NCBI GenBank assembly: GCA_937876245.1
Contig: CALEGP010000031.1
Span: 1 to 48,299, forward strand
Reading direction: 5' to 3'
DNA length: 48,299 nucleotides
Source of the DNA: an uncultured Actinomycetes bacterium
Lineage (GTDB): Bacteria > Actinomycetota > Actinomycetes > Nanopelagicales > Nanopelagicaceae
Shown piece by piece: positions 15,610 to 25,093 of the stretch. Position 1 is the stretch's first letter, and each line of letters begins with the position of its first letter. The position numbers and the translations under genes are program-made. The notes under the pieces were generated by a model. That model saw only the letters and a program-made list of their open reading frames with translations. It was not told the origin of the DNA and did not search any database.

Positions 15610-16647
15610 TTAAGCGTCTTTGGATTGAAAGAACTTTATAAATAGAACAGCCCAAACCAGGGCAGCAATTGCAACGATGATTTGTTCCAGGCCTTCTGAT
15701 GTTCTTGGAATTGCAATTGCGCAGAGCGCGAAGAATCCTGACAGTCCCCAGAGTGAGAATGCTGCAGTGCGACGAGATAAGCCACCGCGGATTAATCGGT
15801 GAGATAAATGATCGTGGCCACCTTGGAATGGTGAGATACCGCGTTTAATTCTTGAGATCACCGCAACCGATGTGTCCAGGATTGGCACTGCAAGAAGTAG
15901 GACTGGTGTGGCAAGTGATGTCCACATGACTTCAGTGTCTGGCTTTAAACGAATTGTTAAGGTTGCAATGAGAACACCGAGGAAAAGCGCACCGGCGTCG
16001 CCCATATAGATACGGGCTGGGCTCTTATTCCAGAGAAGAAAACCAATTGTTGCGCCAGCTGTTACTGCCGATAGAGCAGCAATCAGGAATTGTCCGCCTT
16101 GAAAACCCAGAACAAAAAGCGCGGTTGAACTCACGGCAACTGTGCCTGCTGCGCCACCATCAAGATTGTCGAAGAAGTTGATTGAGTTGCATATTCCGAC
16201 TATCCAGAACGAGGTGATCAGCGCATCAATAATTATGGATTGGGTGGGGTTGCCTATTGTGTTCTGAGAAATCAGAATCCAGGCGGTAAATAACCCAGCC
16301 GCGCTTTGAATCGCTAGGCGGGGTGCTGGACGAAGATTTCGCATGTCATCCCAAAGTCCGATGGCCCCCAATAAAAGTGCTGGGGCAAGGACTGAGGTCA
16401 TCAGTAAAATATTTTTACTTGTGAAGCCGTCGTAAATCGCCGTGGCATAGGAGACCAGAACCACCCCGATAGCAATAGCAACGCCACCAAGATAAGGGAC
16501 TGGTTCTCTATGGGTCTTATGGGCCGCACTTGGTGCATCATAAATTTTGTTTGTGATTGCAATCTTGCGCATTACTGGAGTTAGCAAGCCAACAATCACG
16601 AAGGTGAATACGAACAATAGGAAATATTGGAAGTCGGTAATCGCCAT
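15610..16647 (-). CDS. WecA/TagO-type undecaprenyl-phosphate N-acetylhexosamine-1-phosphate transferase
   Basis: This 345-aa protein has about 10-11 membrane helices. It has the PNPT-family cytoplasmic motifs: GLWDDMRNLRP (Asp pair), SINFFDNLDGGAAG (NxxNxxDGxxG type), MGDAGALFLG and the HDHLSHRLIRGG histidine motif. Enzymes of this group attach a sugar phosphate to a polyprenyl phosphate at the inner membrane face, starting a cell-wall polysaccharide. The HDHLSHR motif favours the WecA/TagO/Rfe branch over MraY. It runs on the minus strand 32 bases downstream of the DUF5302 gene. The sugar used cannot be read from sequence. Confidence 0.9.
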   Translation of the reverse strand: MAITDFQYFLLFVFTFVIVGLLTPVMRKIAITNKIYDAPSAAHKTHREPVPYLGGVAIAIGVVLVSYATAIYDGFTSKNILLMTSVLAPALLLGAIGLWDDMRNLRPAPRLAIQSAAGLFTAWILISQNTIGNPTQSIIIDALITSFWIVGICNSINFFDNLDGGAAGTVAVSSTALFVLGFQGGQFLIAALSAVTAGATIGFLLWNKSPARIYMGDAGALFLGVLIATLTIRLKPDTEVMWTSLATPVLLLAVPILDTSVAVISRIKRGISPFQGGHDHLSHRLIRGGLSRRTAAFSLWGLSGFFALCAIAIPRTSEGLEQIIVAIAALVWAVLFIKFFQSKDA

Positions 16648-16679
16648 TTGGTTAAGGGTGGGTTTCTAATTAACCAGGA

Positions 16680-16898
16680 TTAACCGGCAGAGCCAGATGG
16701 GCCAGATTTACGACGAAACATCTTTGGGGCGTTTGCGCCAGCTGCGGCATTTACCTTGGAACCTGAAGATGGCCCGCCTTTTACGCCAGAAGTATTTTTG
16801 CCCTGTTTTTTAGCGAGCGCCTCGAGCATTTTTGCCTTCGCATCGTTGGCTGCGGCTGGCTTATTTTTGCTCTCTTTAGCTTTATCTGATTCGCTCAT
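16680..16898 (-). CDS. DUF5302-like small protein, 72 aa
   Basis: The small, strongly charged, low-complexity protein (Lys, Ala, Gly, Ser) has one predicted helix, AKAKMLEALAKKQGK (about 21-35), and a disordered tail. Length and helix pattern fit DUF5302, found mainly in actinobacteria and without known function. Its ATG overlaps the BldC stop in ATGA (4-base overlap), so it is translated with bldC. No membrane segment or catalytic residue is visible. Confidence 0.65.
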   Translation of the reverse strand: MSESDKAKESKNKPAAANDAKAKMLEALAKKQGKNTSGVKGGPSSGSKVNAAAGANAPKMFRRKSGPSGSAG

Positions 16899-17113
16899 AT
16901 CTTTGGGTCTTCTTCCTTAATAGGTTTTGAAGCTGTCGTGAAACTTTCCAGGAGTAATTTTACTTCTGATTCCTTATATCGATAGTGACGGCCAGCGGTC
17001 TTGATTATTGTTAATCTGCCCGCCATCGCCCAGCGATTGATGGTCTTGGGGCCGACGCGAAAAAGTTTTGCAACTTCAGCGGCGGTTAATAAAACCTCTT
17101 GCTCACCGATCAT
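16895..17113 (-). CDS. bldC: BldC-family DNA-binding regulator
   Basis: The 72-aa protein is essentially one MerR-like winged helix: LLTAAEVAKLFRVGPKTINRW, then AMAGRLTIIKTAGRHYRYKESEV. This matches BldC, which binds DNA cooperatively as head-to-tail oligomers and controls development in Streptomyces. Here, in a probably non-sporulating cell, the targets are unknown. It is placed a short way from purM and purF, as in Streptomyces, which supports orthology. It is coupled to the DUF5302 gene by a 4-base overlap. Confidence 0.88.
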   Translation of the reverse strand: MIGEQEVLLTAAEVAKLFRVGPKTINRWAMAGRLTIIKTAGRHYRYKESEVKLLLESFTTASKPIKEEDPKI

Positions 17114-17159
17114 AATAAGTAATTCTAACTCTTAAAGCGCGGTAATTATGTGGCTTAAA

Positions 17160-17990
17160 TCAAGTTGCGCCCTCTAAGGCTGAAACTTTGCGCCATCTTG
17201 AGATTAAGCGCTCGTATCCCGCACCAGCCTTTGCGCCATCTCCAGCAGAAAGACCTTGAAGAGAAAGTTGAATATCTTCGATTGAGGTATCGGCCTCGAG
17301 GCCTGCTTGGCCATCGGCAATAAGAATCTTCTCTAAATAGGAAGCTAGCCCGCCATAATCAAGTTCAACAATTGATTCAGGATGAAAGAGTGACATCCAT
17401 TCAAGCAGGTCAGCAATCTCGGCTTCAATAGGGCCGTGGCCAAATGCTGAAACTACGGATTCGTGAGTGAATGCGCACCGAGATTTGGCGTTAGCAATTG
17501 AAGTTCGCAAAATAGTAAATGCGCCATCATCTGAATGGCCCCGCAGGCGATCTTCTGGCTGAAATAATGAGAACCAACGTGGCGGAACCATCCAAGTTTC
17601 AGTGAGAATATGTGGAACTTTATCTTCGATCATTTCTGAATTTATATTTATTGCCTCTTCGATATTGTCTGGGACGAAAAACTTTGTTACCGGAAGTGGC
17701 ATAGAGTTTTTAAAATCATCGAGAGCTGCCCAAACTCTTGCTGCAGTTGACCAGGGGGCGACGTATCGCTTTGAGTCTAATTCCAAAATATGGGCGCCAT
17801 CTGGCTTCAAAGCCGGTGGCTCGGTAATGATTACTCGGCGAAGTGCGCGAAGTTGTTCGTCTCTGCCAGTTGCGGTTGTGATTGGAATTGCTTCCCAACG
17901 AAGTGCTTGGGCAGGAGAGAAGGCAGTGATTGGTTCATAGATACGAAGTGAGGCAACGTAAGGTGTTGGGCGCATATTATTTATGCTCAC
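17160..17990 (-). CDS. Conserved actinobacterial protein of unknown function
   Basis: This 276-aa soluble protein has no signal peptide or membrane segment and no motif I can tie to an enzyme. It begins RPTPYVASLRIYEPITAF, a type of start I associate with uncharacterised actinobacterial proteins encoded near bldC and purM. Conserved-looking stretches are HILELDSKRYVAPWSTAARVW (split around the Lys-Arg), ETWMVPPRWFSLF and FTHESVVSAFGHGPIEAEI. It lies 9 bases downstream of the DUF3073 gene on the same strand, so co-transcription is likely. Probably a real gene; function open. Confidence 0.75.
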   Translation of the reverse strand: MSINNMRPTPYVASLRIYEPITAFSPAQALRWEAIPITTATGRDEQLRALRRVIITEPPALKPDGAHILELDSKRYVAPWSTAARVWAALDDFKNSMPLPVTKFFVPDNIEEAININSEMIEDKVPHILTETWMVPPRWFSLFQPEDRLRGHSDDGAFTILRTSIANAKSRCAFTHESVVSAFGHGPIEAEIADLLEWMSLFHPESIVELDYGGLASYLEKILIADGQAGLEADTSIEDIQLSLQGLSAGDGAKAGAGYERLISRWRKVSALEGAT

Positions 17991-17999
17991 GCACCTAAA

Positions 18000-18176
18000 T
18001 TAAGCACGTGCGATGTAATTGCCTTCGGCAAACGGATCGTCATCTTTTTCGTTCTCTTCAATTTTCACTTCACCGTGAAGCTCTTTAGAAAGTCTTTCGA
18101 GGTCCATATCGGTGTTGGAATATTTCAAATCACGAGCTACTCGTGTGGCTTTTGCTTTTTGTCGGCCTCGCCCCAT
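18000..18176 (-). CDS. DUF3073 small protein, 58 aa
   Basis: The start MGRGRQKAKATRVARDLKYS is the hallmark of DUF3073, a short actinobacterial family with a basic N-terminus and an acidic tail (here EENEKDDDPFAEG). The basic part could bind nucleic acid, but no function is established. A strong AGGAGG stands 8 bases before the ATG at 18176. It sits between purM and the unknown gene at 17160-17990, a placement also common in other actinobacteria. Confidence 0.88.
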   Translation of the reverse strand: MGRGRQKAKATRVARDLKYSNTDMDLERLSKELHGEVKIEENEKDDDPFAEGNYIARA

Positions 18177-18228
18177 GCGCGTGACCTCCTTCTCGCTTTA
18201 TAAGTTATGAGTTCTTCAGATGCGTAGG

Positions 18229-19311
18229 TTATCGTGACTTGAAGCTGGCTTCCAACGCAGAAGCCCCTGGCCCGCCTGCGGGATCTACCTTTACAACACC
18301 TGCCGCCCAGGCTTTCATTCCCCGAGCCGCCAGGCTGGCAACGGTCAGACCTACCGCGTGCGGAGCCACAATGGCCGCCATACCGATCCCGCAATTCCAG
18401 GTGCGCTCCATATCTGCCTCGGGCACGGCCCCTATTTGCGCCAGATAAGCCATTTCAAGGGGCAGCGCCCAGGTCGATCTCTCATAGACCGCCTTTAGCC
18501 CGGCTGGGATGACCCGCGCGGTGTTCTCGGCAATGCCGCCGCCAGTGATGTGGGTAAATGCGTGGAGATCATTTTTTAAACCATTGATCAGAGCTAGGCA
18601 ATCGAGTGAATAAATTTCGGTTGGAGTGAGCAGAACTTCGCCAAGTGTTTTCGAGAAATCCTGAGGCGTGGCATCGAGTTTCAAATTTTTGGTTGTCAAA
18701 ATATGTCGAACTAAGGAGAAACCATTTGCATGAATACCACTCGCTGGCATGGCAATTATTACATCGCCCGCTTGAACTTTTTCTGGGCCAAGTAACTTCT
18801 CATATTCAACGGCGCCAGTTGCTGCGCCTGCAATATCAAATTCATCTTCGCCAAGCAGGCCAGGGTGTTCTGCAGTTTCCCCGCCAATGAGTGCGGTCCC
18901 GGCTTTCGCACAACCTCTAGCAATTCCCGAAACTATTTCCGCAATACGTTCTGGAAATACTTTTCCGACTGCAATGTAGTCGGTCATGAAAAGTGGCTCG
19001 GCGCCACAAACAACAAGATCATCAACAACCATCGCGACAAGATCTTCACCAATCGTGTCGTACTTGCCAAGTTGGCGAGCAATTTCGGTTTTTGTTCCGA
19101 CGCCATCTGTTGACGTTGCAAGAAGCGGGCGGCTAAATCTTTTTAGAGCTGATACATCAAAGAGTCCAGCGAACCCACCGATATCACCTATAACCTCTGC
19201 GCGGCGAGCTCTCTTCAAATGCTCTTTCATTAATTGCACCGCTAAATCGCCGGCATCAATATCTACCCCGGCTTTACTGTATGTGCTCGATGAGCCAGTT
19301 GTATCGGTCAT
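18229..19311 (-). CDS. purM: Phosphoribosylformylglycinamidine cyclo-ligase (AIR synthetase)
   Basis: The 360-aa enzyme closes the imidazole ring (FGAM + ATP to AIR), step five of purine synthesis. Marks are YSKAGVDIDAGD at the start, LLATSTDGVGTKTEIA, MVVDDLVVCGAEPLFMTDYIA across the glycine/metal region, GGETAEHPG and ASGIHANGFSLVR. Its ATG overlaps the purF stop by 4 bases (ATGA coupling). It is the last gene of the eleven-gene fbaA-pur block. Confidence 0.96.
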   Translation of the reverse strand: MTDTTGSSSTYSKAGVDIDAGDLAVQLMKEHLKRARRAEVIGDIGGFAGLFDVSALKRFSRPLLATSTDGVGTKTEIARQLGKYDTIGEDLVAMVVDDLVVCGAEPLFMTDYIAVGKVFPERIAEIVSGIARGCAKAGTALIGGETAEHPGLLGEDEFDIAGAATGAVEYEKLLGPEKVQAGDVIIAMPASGIHANGFSLVRHILTTKNLKLDATPQDFSKTLGEVLLTPTEIYSLDCLALINGLKNDLHAFTHITGGGIAENTARVIPAGLKAVYERSTWALPLEMAYLAQIGAVPEADMERTWNCGIGMAAIVAPHAVGLTVASLAARGMKAWAAGVVKVDPAGGPGASALEASFKSR

Positions 19312-20780
19312 TCGTATCGGTTCACGACTTCTAGCAAATTCTTACCGCCCGAAAGGTCGACTGGAATTTCTATTGGATAGCTGCCTGTGAAACATGCGGT
19401 GCAAAGATTTTTTTCGGCGATAGTTGTCGCTGCGACCAGCCCTTCCATAGAGACATAACCTAAAGAGTCAGCGCCAATTGATCTGCGAACCTCTTCGACT
19501 TCAAGTCCAGCGGCGATAAGTTCGGCGCGAGAAGCAAAATCAATACCGTAATAACAGGGCCATTTAACCGGCGGCGAGGAGATTCGGACGTGGATTTCCA
19601 GGGCCCCGGCCTCGCGAAGCATTCGGACCAACGCCCGCTGGGTGTTGCCTCTGACTATCGAATCATCGACGACGATAATTCGTTTTCCTTCGATAATTTC
19701 GCGAAGTGGATTTAGTTTAAGGCGAATACCAAGTTGGCGGATTGTCTGACTTGGTTGAATAAATGTCCGCCCGACATAGGAATTTTTCACTAGCCCCATG
19801 CCATATGGAATTCCAGATGCTTTGGCATATCCGATCGCTGCCGGAGTTCCTGATTCTGGAACTGGGATTACTAAATCTGCTTCCACTGGATGTTCCTTGG
19901 CAAGTTGTTCCCCAACTGCAACGCGAGTTGCGTGAACATTTCGACCAGAGATAGAAGTATCAGGGCGAGCAAGATAAACATATTCGAAGATGCAACCTTT
20001 TGGTTCTGGTGTCGCCCAACGGTGCGAGCGCAGACCATTTTGGTCGATGGCGATAAATTCGCCTGGTTCGACTTCGCGCACAAATGCAGCACCGACGATG
20101 TCGAGAGCAGCAGATTCTGATGCGACAACCCAGCCATGTTCAAGTTTTCCAATGACAAGTGGTCGCACACCATGAAGATCGCGCGCGGCATACAAAGTAT
20201 GTTCATCCATAAAGACAAGAGAGAAAGCCCCTTTAAGCTGGGGCAGAACTTCAAGTGCGGATGACTCAAAATTTTTACCTTCTTGGGCAGCGATAAGCGC
20301 AGTCATAATTTCAGTATCGGTTGTGGCGTGCAGACCATGATCATTTTTCTCGGTAATAATTTTTGCTAACTTTTCTGCTAAGTCGCCGGTATTAGTTAAA
20401 TTTCCATTGTGAGCCAGGGCTAGCGTTCCGTGGTTTGTTGCACGAAGAGTTGGTTGGGCGTTATTCCAGGTGCTAGAACCGGTGGTGCTATATCGACAGT
20501 GACCGATTGCTAGATTTCCAGTGAGGGTCGCTAGATCACTCTCGGTAAATACTTGGGAGACAAGTCCCATATCTTTATAAACAAATATTCGCTCGCCATC
20601 ACTTGTCGCGATACCGGCAGATTCTTGACCTCGATGTTGCAGGGCATAAAGCCCATAAAATGTTAGCTTTGCGACCTCCTCGCCGGGCGCCCAGACGCCA
20701 AAAACACCGCATTCATCTTGTGGCAGGTACTCGCCCTCATAGAGTTCAAAGGTTAGTTTTCCATCGGGTCTGCGGGCCAT
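19308..20780 (-). CDS. purF: Amidophosphoribosyltransferase
   Basis: At 490 aa this enzyme makes phosphoribosylamine from PRPP and glutamine, the committed step of purine synthesis. The 23-residue N-terminal stretch before Cys24 (LPQDECGVFGVW) is a propeptide, to be removed so that the Cys becomes the glutaminase nucleophile. This is the Bacillus-type, Fe-S-containing form. The PRPP motif IIVVDDSIVRGNT is present. C-terminal LCTACFTGSYP includes likely cluster cysteines. It lies between the SCP2-like gene and purM, overlapping the latter by 4 bases. Confidence 0.96.
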   Translation of the reverse strand: MARRPDGKLTFELYEGEYLPQDECGVFGVWAPGEEVAKLTFYGLYALQHRGQESAGIATSDGERIFVYKDMGLVSQVFTESDLATLTGNLAIGHCRYSTTGSSTWNNAQPTLRATNHGTLALAHNGNLTNTGDLAEKLAKIITEKNDHGLHATTDTEIMTALIAAQEGKNFESSALEVLPQLKGAFSLVFMDEHTLYAARDLHGVRPLVIGKLEHGWVVASESAALDIVGAAFVREVEPGEFIAIDQNGLRSHRWATPEPKGCIFEYVYLARPDTSISGRNVHATRVAVGEQLAKEHPVEADLVIPVPESGTPAAIGYAKASGIPYGMGLVKNSYVGRTFIQPSQTIRQLGIRLKLNPLREIIEGKRIIVVDDSIVRGNTQRALVRMLREAGALEIHVRISSPPVKWPCYYGIDFASRAELIAAGLEVEEVRRSIGADSLGYVSMEGLVAATTIAEKNLCTACFTGSYPIEIPVDLSGGKNLLEVVNRYE

Positions 20781-20789
20781 GGCGTAATC

Positions 20790-21089
20790 CTATTTCGTAT
20801 TCATTAATTGAGAGAAGAGCTCGGACAGATCAGAGCGTTCACCAGATGCACTTATTCGGCCATCTGCGATTGCATCAGCCCACTTAATTTCACCGCTTGT
20901 GATTGCGAAGAGGATTTCGGCCTGCATCTCGACAACATTTGGTGGCGTACCACGTGTGTGCTTTGGGCCGGTGCCACATTGGATTGCCGAATAAGGTGGA
21001 ATTCGAAGTTCTACGGAATGACCTGGGGAAAGTTTCGAAACTTTTCCGAGAATATCTTTAACTTTCAACATAATTTCTGGGTCTCTCAT
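20790..21089 (-). CDS. Sterol-carrier-family (SCP2-like) small protein in the pur operon
   Basis: The ~99-aa soluble protein resembles the short sterol-carrier-family proteins that actinobacteria keep between purL and purF. Segments HSVELRIPPYSAIQCG, RGTPPNVVEMQAEILFAI and GEIKWADAIADGRISASG fit an SCP2-like fold that binds a lipid-like or hydrophobic ligand. No link to purine chemistry is known. The start could be the ATG at 21089 (used here) or TTG at 21095, which would overlap the purL stop as TTGA, like the vapB-vapC join. The gene is flanked by purL upstream and purF downstream. Confidence 0.75.
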   Translation of the reverse strand: MRDPEIMLKVKDILGKVSKLSPGHSVELRIPPYSAIQCGTGPKHTRGTPPNVVEMQAEILFAITSGEIKWADAIADGRISASGERSDLSELFSQLMNTK

Positions 21090-21091
21090 GT

Positions 21092-23317
21092 TCAACCAAA
21101 CAACCTTGGAAAAGTTTCAGTATGAGCCTTTGAAAGTTCCTCGATTGAAATAACAGCTTGATTTATTTCCAAATTTGTTCCGCCAGTTGTCCCAATCTTA
21201 TAAATTGGAATTTGATACTTTACGGCCAGCTTCGCAATATCATTTGTCTTGTTCTGTGCAATTGCAACCAAGACGCGACCCGGAGTTTCACTGAAAAGCG
21301 CATTAGCCACATCATTTAATTCAATGCGGGCGCCGATTTTATTTTTTAGAACCGATTCGACTAAAGTCGCGGCAAGTCCGCCATTTGAAACATCGTGCGC
21401 TGATTCAAAGATACTCTGGCCAGAAAGAAGAAAATCAACTAACCGTTTCTCCATCTCAAGGTTTGCAACTGGCGCGCTGTTTCCGATTTCGCCATGTAGG
21501 TAGGCCCATTCGCTGCCCGACAAATTACCGTTGTATTTTCCAATTAAATAAAGGTCAAGATCAGCGGCGGGAATTCCCATCGGTGTGCGCTCTCGCACAT
21601 CTTGGATAACGCCCAGAACTCCGATTACCGGGGTAGGCAAAATAGCCACGCTTCCAGTTTGGTTATAGAAGGAAACATTTCCACCGGTAATTGGCAGCCC
21701 AAGTTCAAGACAGGCATCTGCAAGGCCGCGAACTGTCTCCGCAAATTGCCACATTACTTCTGGATCTTCTGGTGAACCAAAGTTCAAGCAATTTGTGACT
21801 GCTAGGGGTTTGGCCCCGGAAGTAGCTATATTTCGGCAACTTTCGGCCAGTGCCAACTTCGCTCCTTCATATGGGTTGAGATAAGACCAACGGGCATTGG
21901 CATCAGTTGAAATTGCAACGCCAAGATGTGTCTCTTCATCGATACGCACCAACCCAGAATCCTCTGGTTGAGCCAAGACGGTATTTCCCTGCACATATTT
22001 ATCAAATTGCGATGTGACCCAAGATTTATCGGCGATATTGGGGCTGGCAATGAGTTTTAGTACCGCTGCCTTAACTTCATCGGCCGCAGTAGGAAGTGGA
22101 ACTGTGAAAGTAGATTCTGCCAATTTATCAATGTATGAGGGTTTCATAATTGGTCTGTTATATACCGGTCCGTCGTGTGCCACCGTGCGCGGCGGAACAT
22201 CAACAATTAGCTGGCCGTTGAAAGTTATGTGAAGGCGTTCGCCGGTTGTAACTTCGCCAATAACCGTCGCGGTTACATCCCATTTTTTGCAGATCGCCAT
22301 AAAGTGTTTGATCTTTGCCGGTTCCACGACTGCGCACATGCGCTCTTGTGACTCGCTCATTAAAATTTCTTCAGGAGAGAGAGTCGGGTCGCGAAGTGGA
22401 ACTTTTTCTAATTGAATATCCATTCCGCCGCTTCCAGCAGATGCCAATTCGCTGGTTGCACATGAAAGCCCCGCGCCGCCAAGATCTTGAATACCTATTA
22501 CTAAATCTGCTTTGAAAATTTCTAAACAACATTCGATCAGAACTTTTTCAGCGAAAGGATCGCCAACTTGGACTGATGGTCGTTTTGTTGGTTTCGCCGA
22601 GTTAAAAGTTTCAGAGGCAAGAACTGATACGCCACCAATTCCATCGCCACCAGTTTTTGCACCGAATAGAACGACTAAATTTCCGGCGCCATGTGCGGTT
22701 GCTAGTTTTATATCCTCATGTTTCATAACGCCAACGCAGAGCGCATTGACGAGGGGATTACCGGCATAGCTCTCATCGAAAACAATTTCACCGCCAATAT
22801 TTGGCAGACCCAAACAATTTCCATAGCCACCAATTCCGGCGACGATGCCCGGCAGAAGGCGACGAGTATCTGGCGCATCGGCAAGACCGAAGCGAAGTGG
22901 ATCCATCACTGCAATTGGACGGGCGCCCATCGTCAAAATATCGCGAACTATGCCGCCGATACCGGTTGCGGCCCCTTGATATGGCTCGATAAATGAGGGG
23001 TGGTTATGGGACTCGATCTTGAAAGTGACCGCGTAATTTTGCCCGATATCTACGACGCCAGCGTTTTCGCCAATGCCCACAAGCAGCGCGGCACTTTTGA
23101 CTGCCTTTTCGCCGAATTGTTTTAGGTGCACCTTTGAAGACTTATAGGAGCAGTGTTCCGACCACATGACGGAGTACATCGCTAATTCGCTTGAAGTTGG
23201 TCTGCGGCCAAGAATAGTTTTAATACGGGCGTATTCATCCTCTTTTAAACCAAGTTCGGCAAATGGTTGAACGCTATTTGGATTTTCTTCTGCGATCGCG
23301 ACGGTATCTAGTGACAT
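21092..23317 (-). CDS. purL: FGAM synthase subunit PurL (small form)
   Basis: The 741-aa protein is the synthetase subunit that converts FGAR to FGAM with ammonia from PurQ. Marks are [18 protein letters not shown] near residue 50, [34 protein letters not shown] and the second-half [11 protein letters not shown]. The length matches the three-component PurL-PurQ-PurS system rather than the 1300-aa fused form. Its start overlaps the purQ stop by one base (TAATG). All three partners are encoded side by side. Confidence 0.97.
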   Translation of the reverse strand: MSLDTVAIAEENPNSVQPFAELGLKEDEYARIKTILGRRPTSSELAMYSVMWSEHCSYKSSKVHLKQFGEKAVKSAALLVGIGENAGVVDIGQNYAVTFKIESHNHPSFIEPYQGAATGIGGIVRDILTMGARPIAVMDPLRFGLADAPDTRRLLPGIVAGIGGYGNCLGLPNIGGEIVFDESYAGNPLVNALCVGVMKHEDIKLATAHGAGNLVVLFGAKTGGDGIGGVSVLASETFNSAKPTKRPSVQVGDPFAEKVLIECCLEIFKADLVIGIQDLGGAGLSCATSELASAGSGGMDIQLEKVPLRDPTLSPEEILMSESQERMCAVVEPAKIKHFMAICKKWDVTATVIGEVTTGERLHITFNGQLIVDVPPRTVAHDGPVYNRPIMKPSYIDKLAESTFTVPLPTAADEVKAAVLKLIASPNIADKSWVTSQFDKYVQGNTVLAQPEDSGLVRIDEETHLGVAISTDANARWSYLNPYEGAKLALAESCRNIATSGAKPLAVTNCLNFGSPEDPEVMWQFAETVRGLADACLELGLPITGGNVSFYNQTGSVAILPTPVIGVLGVIQDVRERTPMGIPAADLDLYLIGKYNGNLSGSEWAYLHGEIGNSAPVANLEMEKRLVDFLLSGQSIFESAHDVSNGGLAATLVESVLKNKIGARIELNDVANALFSETPGRVLVAIAQNKTNDIAKLAVKYQIPIYKIGTTGGTNLEINQAVISIEELSKAHTETFPRLFG

Positions 23318-23994
23318 TAACGACCTACCAATTGGTGCAAGGCTGAGGTGAAGAAGGTTAAGCCAGCTGTGCTTGGTCCAGTCAAAGTTTCAATTGCATG
23401 TTCTGGGTGTGGCATCAGGCCAACAACATTTCCGCGTTCGTTAGAGATTCCGGCAATTAAGTTACGAGAACCATTTGGATCAAAATCTAAATAGCGAGCA
23501 ATCACCCGACCCTCGCTTTCTAGAATATTTAAAGTTTCATCATCGCATTGAAATGAGCCCTCACCATTTTTAAGTGGGATAAGAATCTCTTCTCCGGCGG
23601 TAAAGCCACTTGTCCAGAGCGTATTTGTATTTTCTATTTTCAATTTCTGATCACGACATAAGAAATGTAGATTGCTATTGCGCGTAAGCGCGCCCGGTAG
23701 TAAATGTGATTCGCAGAGAACTTGAAAACCATTGCAGATTCCCAGAACTGGAAAGCCGTGGTTTGCCGCAGTAACAATTGAATTCATAATTGGCGCAAAG
23801 CGAGCTATCGCACCACAACGAAGATAATCGCCATAAGAAAACCCACCCGGAAGAACAACGGCCTGTACTTCTTTTAAATCATCACTGGCGTGGAAAAGTG
23901 GAACCGCAGTACCGCCTGCCATTTCAATTGCGCGCGCTGCATCACGGTCATCAAGTGATCCTGGAAAGGTGACAACGCCGACTCTAAATGACAT
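23317..23994 (-). CDS. purQ: FGAM synthase glutaminase subunit PurQ
   Basis: The 225-aa class I glutamine amidotransferase supplies ammonia to PurL. The nucleophile is in [14 protein letters not shown] (Cys in GICNG), with His and Glu in [11 protein letters not shown]. The start [21 protein letters not shown] is typical. It begins at a one-base overlap with the purS stop and ends at a one-base overlap with purL, so the three subunits are tightly coupled. Confidence 0.97.
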   Translation of the reverse strand: MSFRVGVVTFPGSLDDRDAARAIEMAGGTAVPLFHASDDLKEVQAVVLPGGFSYGDYLRCGAIARFAPIMNSIVTAANHGFPVLGICNGFQVLCESHLLPGALTRNSNLHFLCRDQKLKIENTNTLWTSGFTAGEEILIPLKNGEGSFQCDDETLNILESEGRVIARYLDFDPNGSRNLIAGISNERGNVVGLMPHPEHAIETLTGPSTAGLTFFTSALHQLVGR

Positions 23995-24248
23995 TACTTC
24001 TCAACTTTGACGATATAAGTTTCAATAACTGGATTGGAGAGCAGGCTCTGGGCAGCCTGTTCTGCTTCGGCCAGCTGGGTCGGTGTGGGATCGCCCTGGA
24101 TTTCGATTTCAAAGCGCTTGCCTTGGCGAACGGATGTGGCTGCTTTAAGGCTGGTAAAACCCAAGCGGGGCAGGGCCGATGCCACTGCTTGGCCTTGGGG
24201 ATCTAGGATTTCAGGTTTTAACATAACCTCAACAATTATTTTTGCCAC
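23994..24248 (-). CDS. purS: FGAM synthase subunit PurS
   Basis: The 84-aa protein bridges PurL and PurQ in the FGAM synthase complex. Marks: [40 protein letters not shown]. The frame is open for another 36 codons inside purC, but the GTG at 24248 is the right start. It has AAGGAAG 8 bases upstream, gives the family's usual 80-85 aa, and leaves a gap of only two bases after the purC stop. Confidence 0.95.
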   Translation of the reverse strand: MAKIIVEVMLKPEILDPQGQAVASALPRLGFTSLKAATSVRQGKRFEIEIQGDPTPTQLAEAEQAAQSLLSNPVIETYIVKVEK

Positions 24249-24250
24249 GG

Positions 24251-25093
24251 CTAGAACTTCCTTCCAGTAAGTAATTCGTAGGCTTGCACATAACGCTCTC
24301 TGGTTTTTGAAACTATCTCGCTGGGAAGTGGTGGCGGATTGCTGTTTCGATCCCAACCGGAGTTCAACAACCAGTCACGAACAAATTGCTTGTCATAAGA
24401 ATAATGAGTCTCGGGTTCCCAGAAGCGGGATGAATCTGGCGTAAGTGCTTCATCGCCCAGACAGATAGCGCCAGATGGATCTATGCCAAATTCAAATTTC
24501 GTATCGGCCAAGATAATTCCTTTGCTCTCGGCATACTCATGTGCTCTGGAATAAAGAGCAAGAGTTAATTTTTTTAAGATGGTTGCGGCTTGGCTTCCAA
24601 TTATTTCTTCACATTGTTTGTAGGTAATATTTTCATCATGCTCGCCATCTTCAGCTTTTGTAGCCGGTGTGAAAATTGGTTGTGGCAATTTTGAGCCATC
24701 GACCAACCCTTTGGGTAATTTAATTCCGCAGACGCTCTGAGTTTTTTGATACTCGACCAACCCCGAGCCAGTCAGATATCCGCGAGCAACACATTCGATT
24801 GGAAACATAATTAGCGGCTTAACAATTACTGCTCTGCCTGCAACGGCCTCTGGCACATCGGTAGAGATAATATGGTTTGGAACAATCTCTTCAAGTAAGT
24901 CGAACCAGAAGAGTGAGAGCTGGGTTAGCAACTTACCTTTTTCTGGAACTTCTGTTGGCAAGATGTAATCAAATGCCGAGATGCGATCGGATGCGACAAT
25001 AAGCAGCTCTTGATTTTCATTATTTTCTCGCCCGTATAAATCCCGAACTTTGCCGCTGCGCAGGTGTTGCCACCCGGTTAGCACTGCGCTCAC
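24251..25093 (-). CDS. purC: SAICAR synthase
   Basis: The 280-aa enzyme joins aspartate to CAIR (ATP-dependent). Marks are RSGKVRDLY (about 12-20), IVASDRISAFDYILPT, FPIECVARGYLTGSG, DTKFEFGID and DEALTPDSSRFW. It is the eukaryote-like or longer bacterial form. The gene overlaps purB by 4 bases at its start and is followed after two bases by purS. Confidence 0.96.
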   Translation of the reverse strand: MSAVLTGWQHLRSGKVRDLYGRENNENQELLIVASDRISAFDYILPTEVPEKGKLLTQLSLFWFDLLEEIVPNHIISTDVPEAVAGRAVIVKPLIMFPIECVARGYLTGSGLVEYQKTQSVCGIKLPKGLVDGSKLPQPIFTPATKAEDGEHDENITYKQCEEIIGSQAATILKKLTLALYSRAHEYAESKGIILADTKFEFGIDPSGAICLGDEALTPDSSRFWEPETHYSYDKQFVRDWLLNSGWDRNSNPPPLPSEIVSKTRERYVQAYELLTGRKF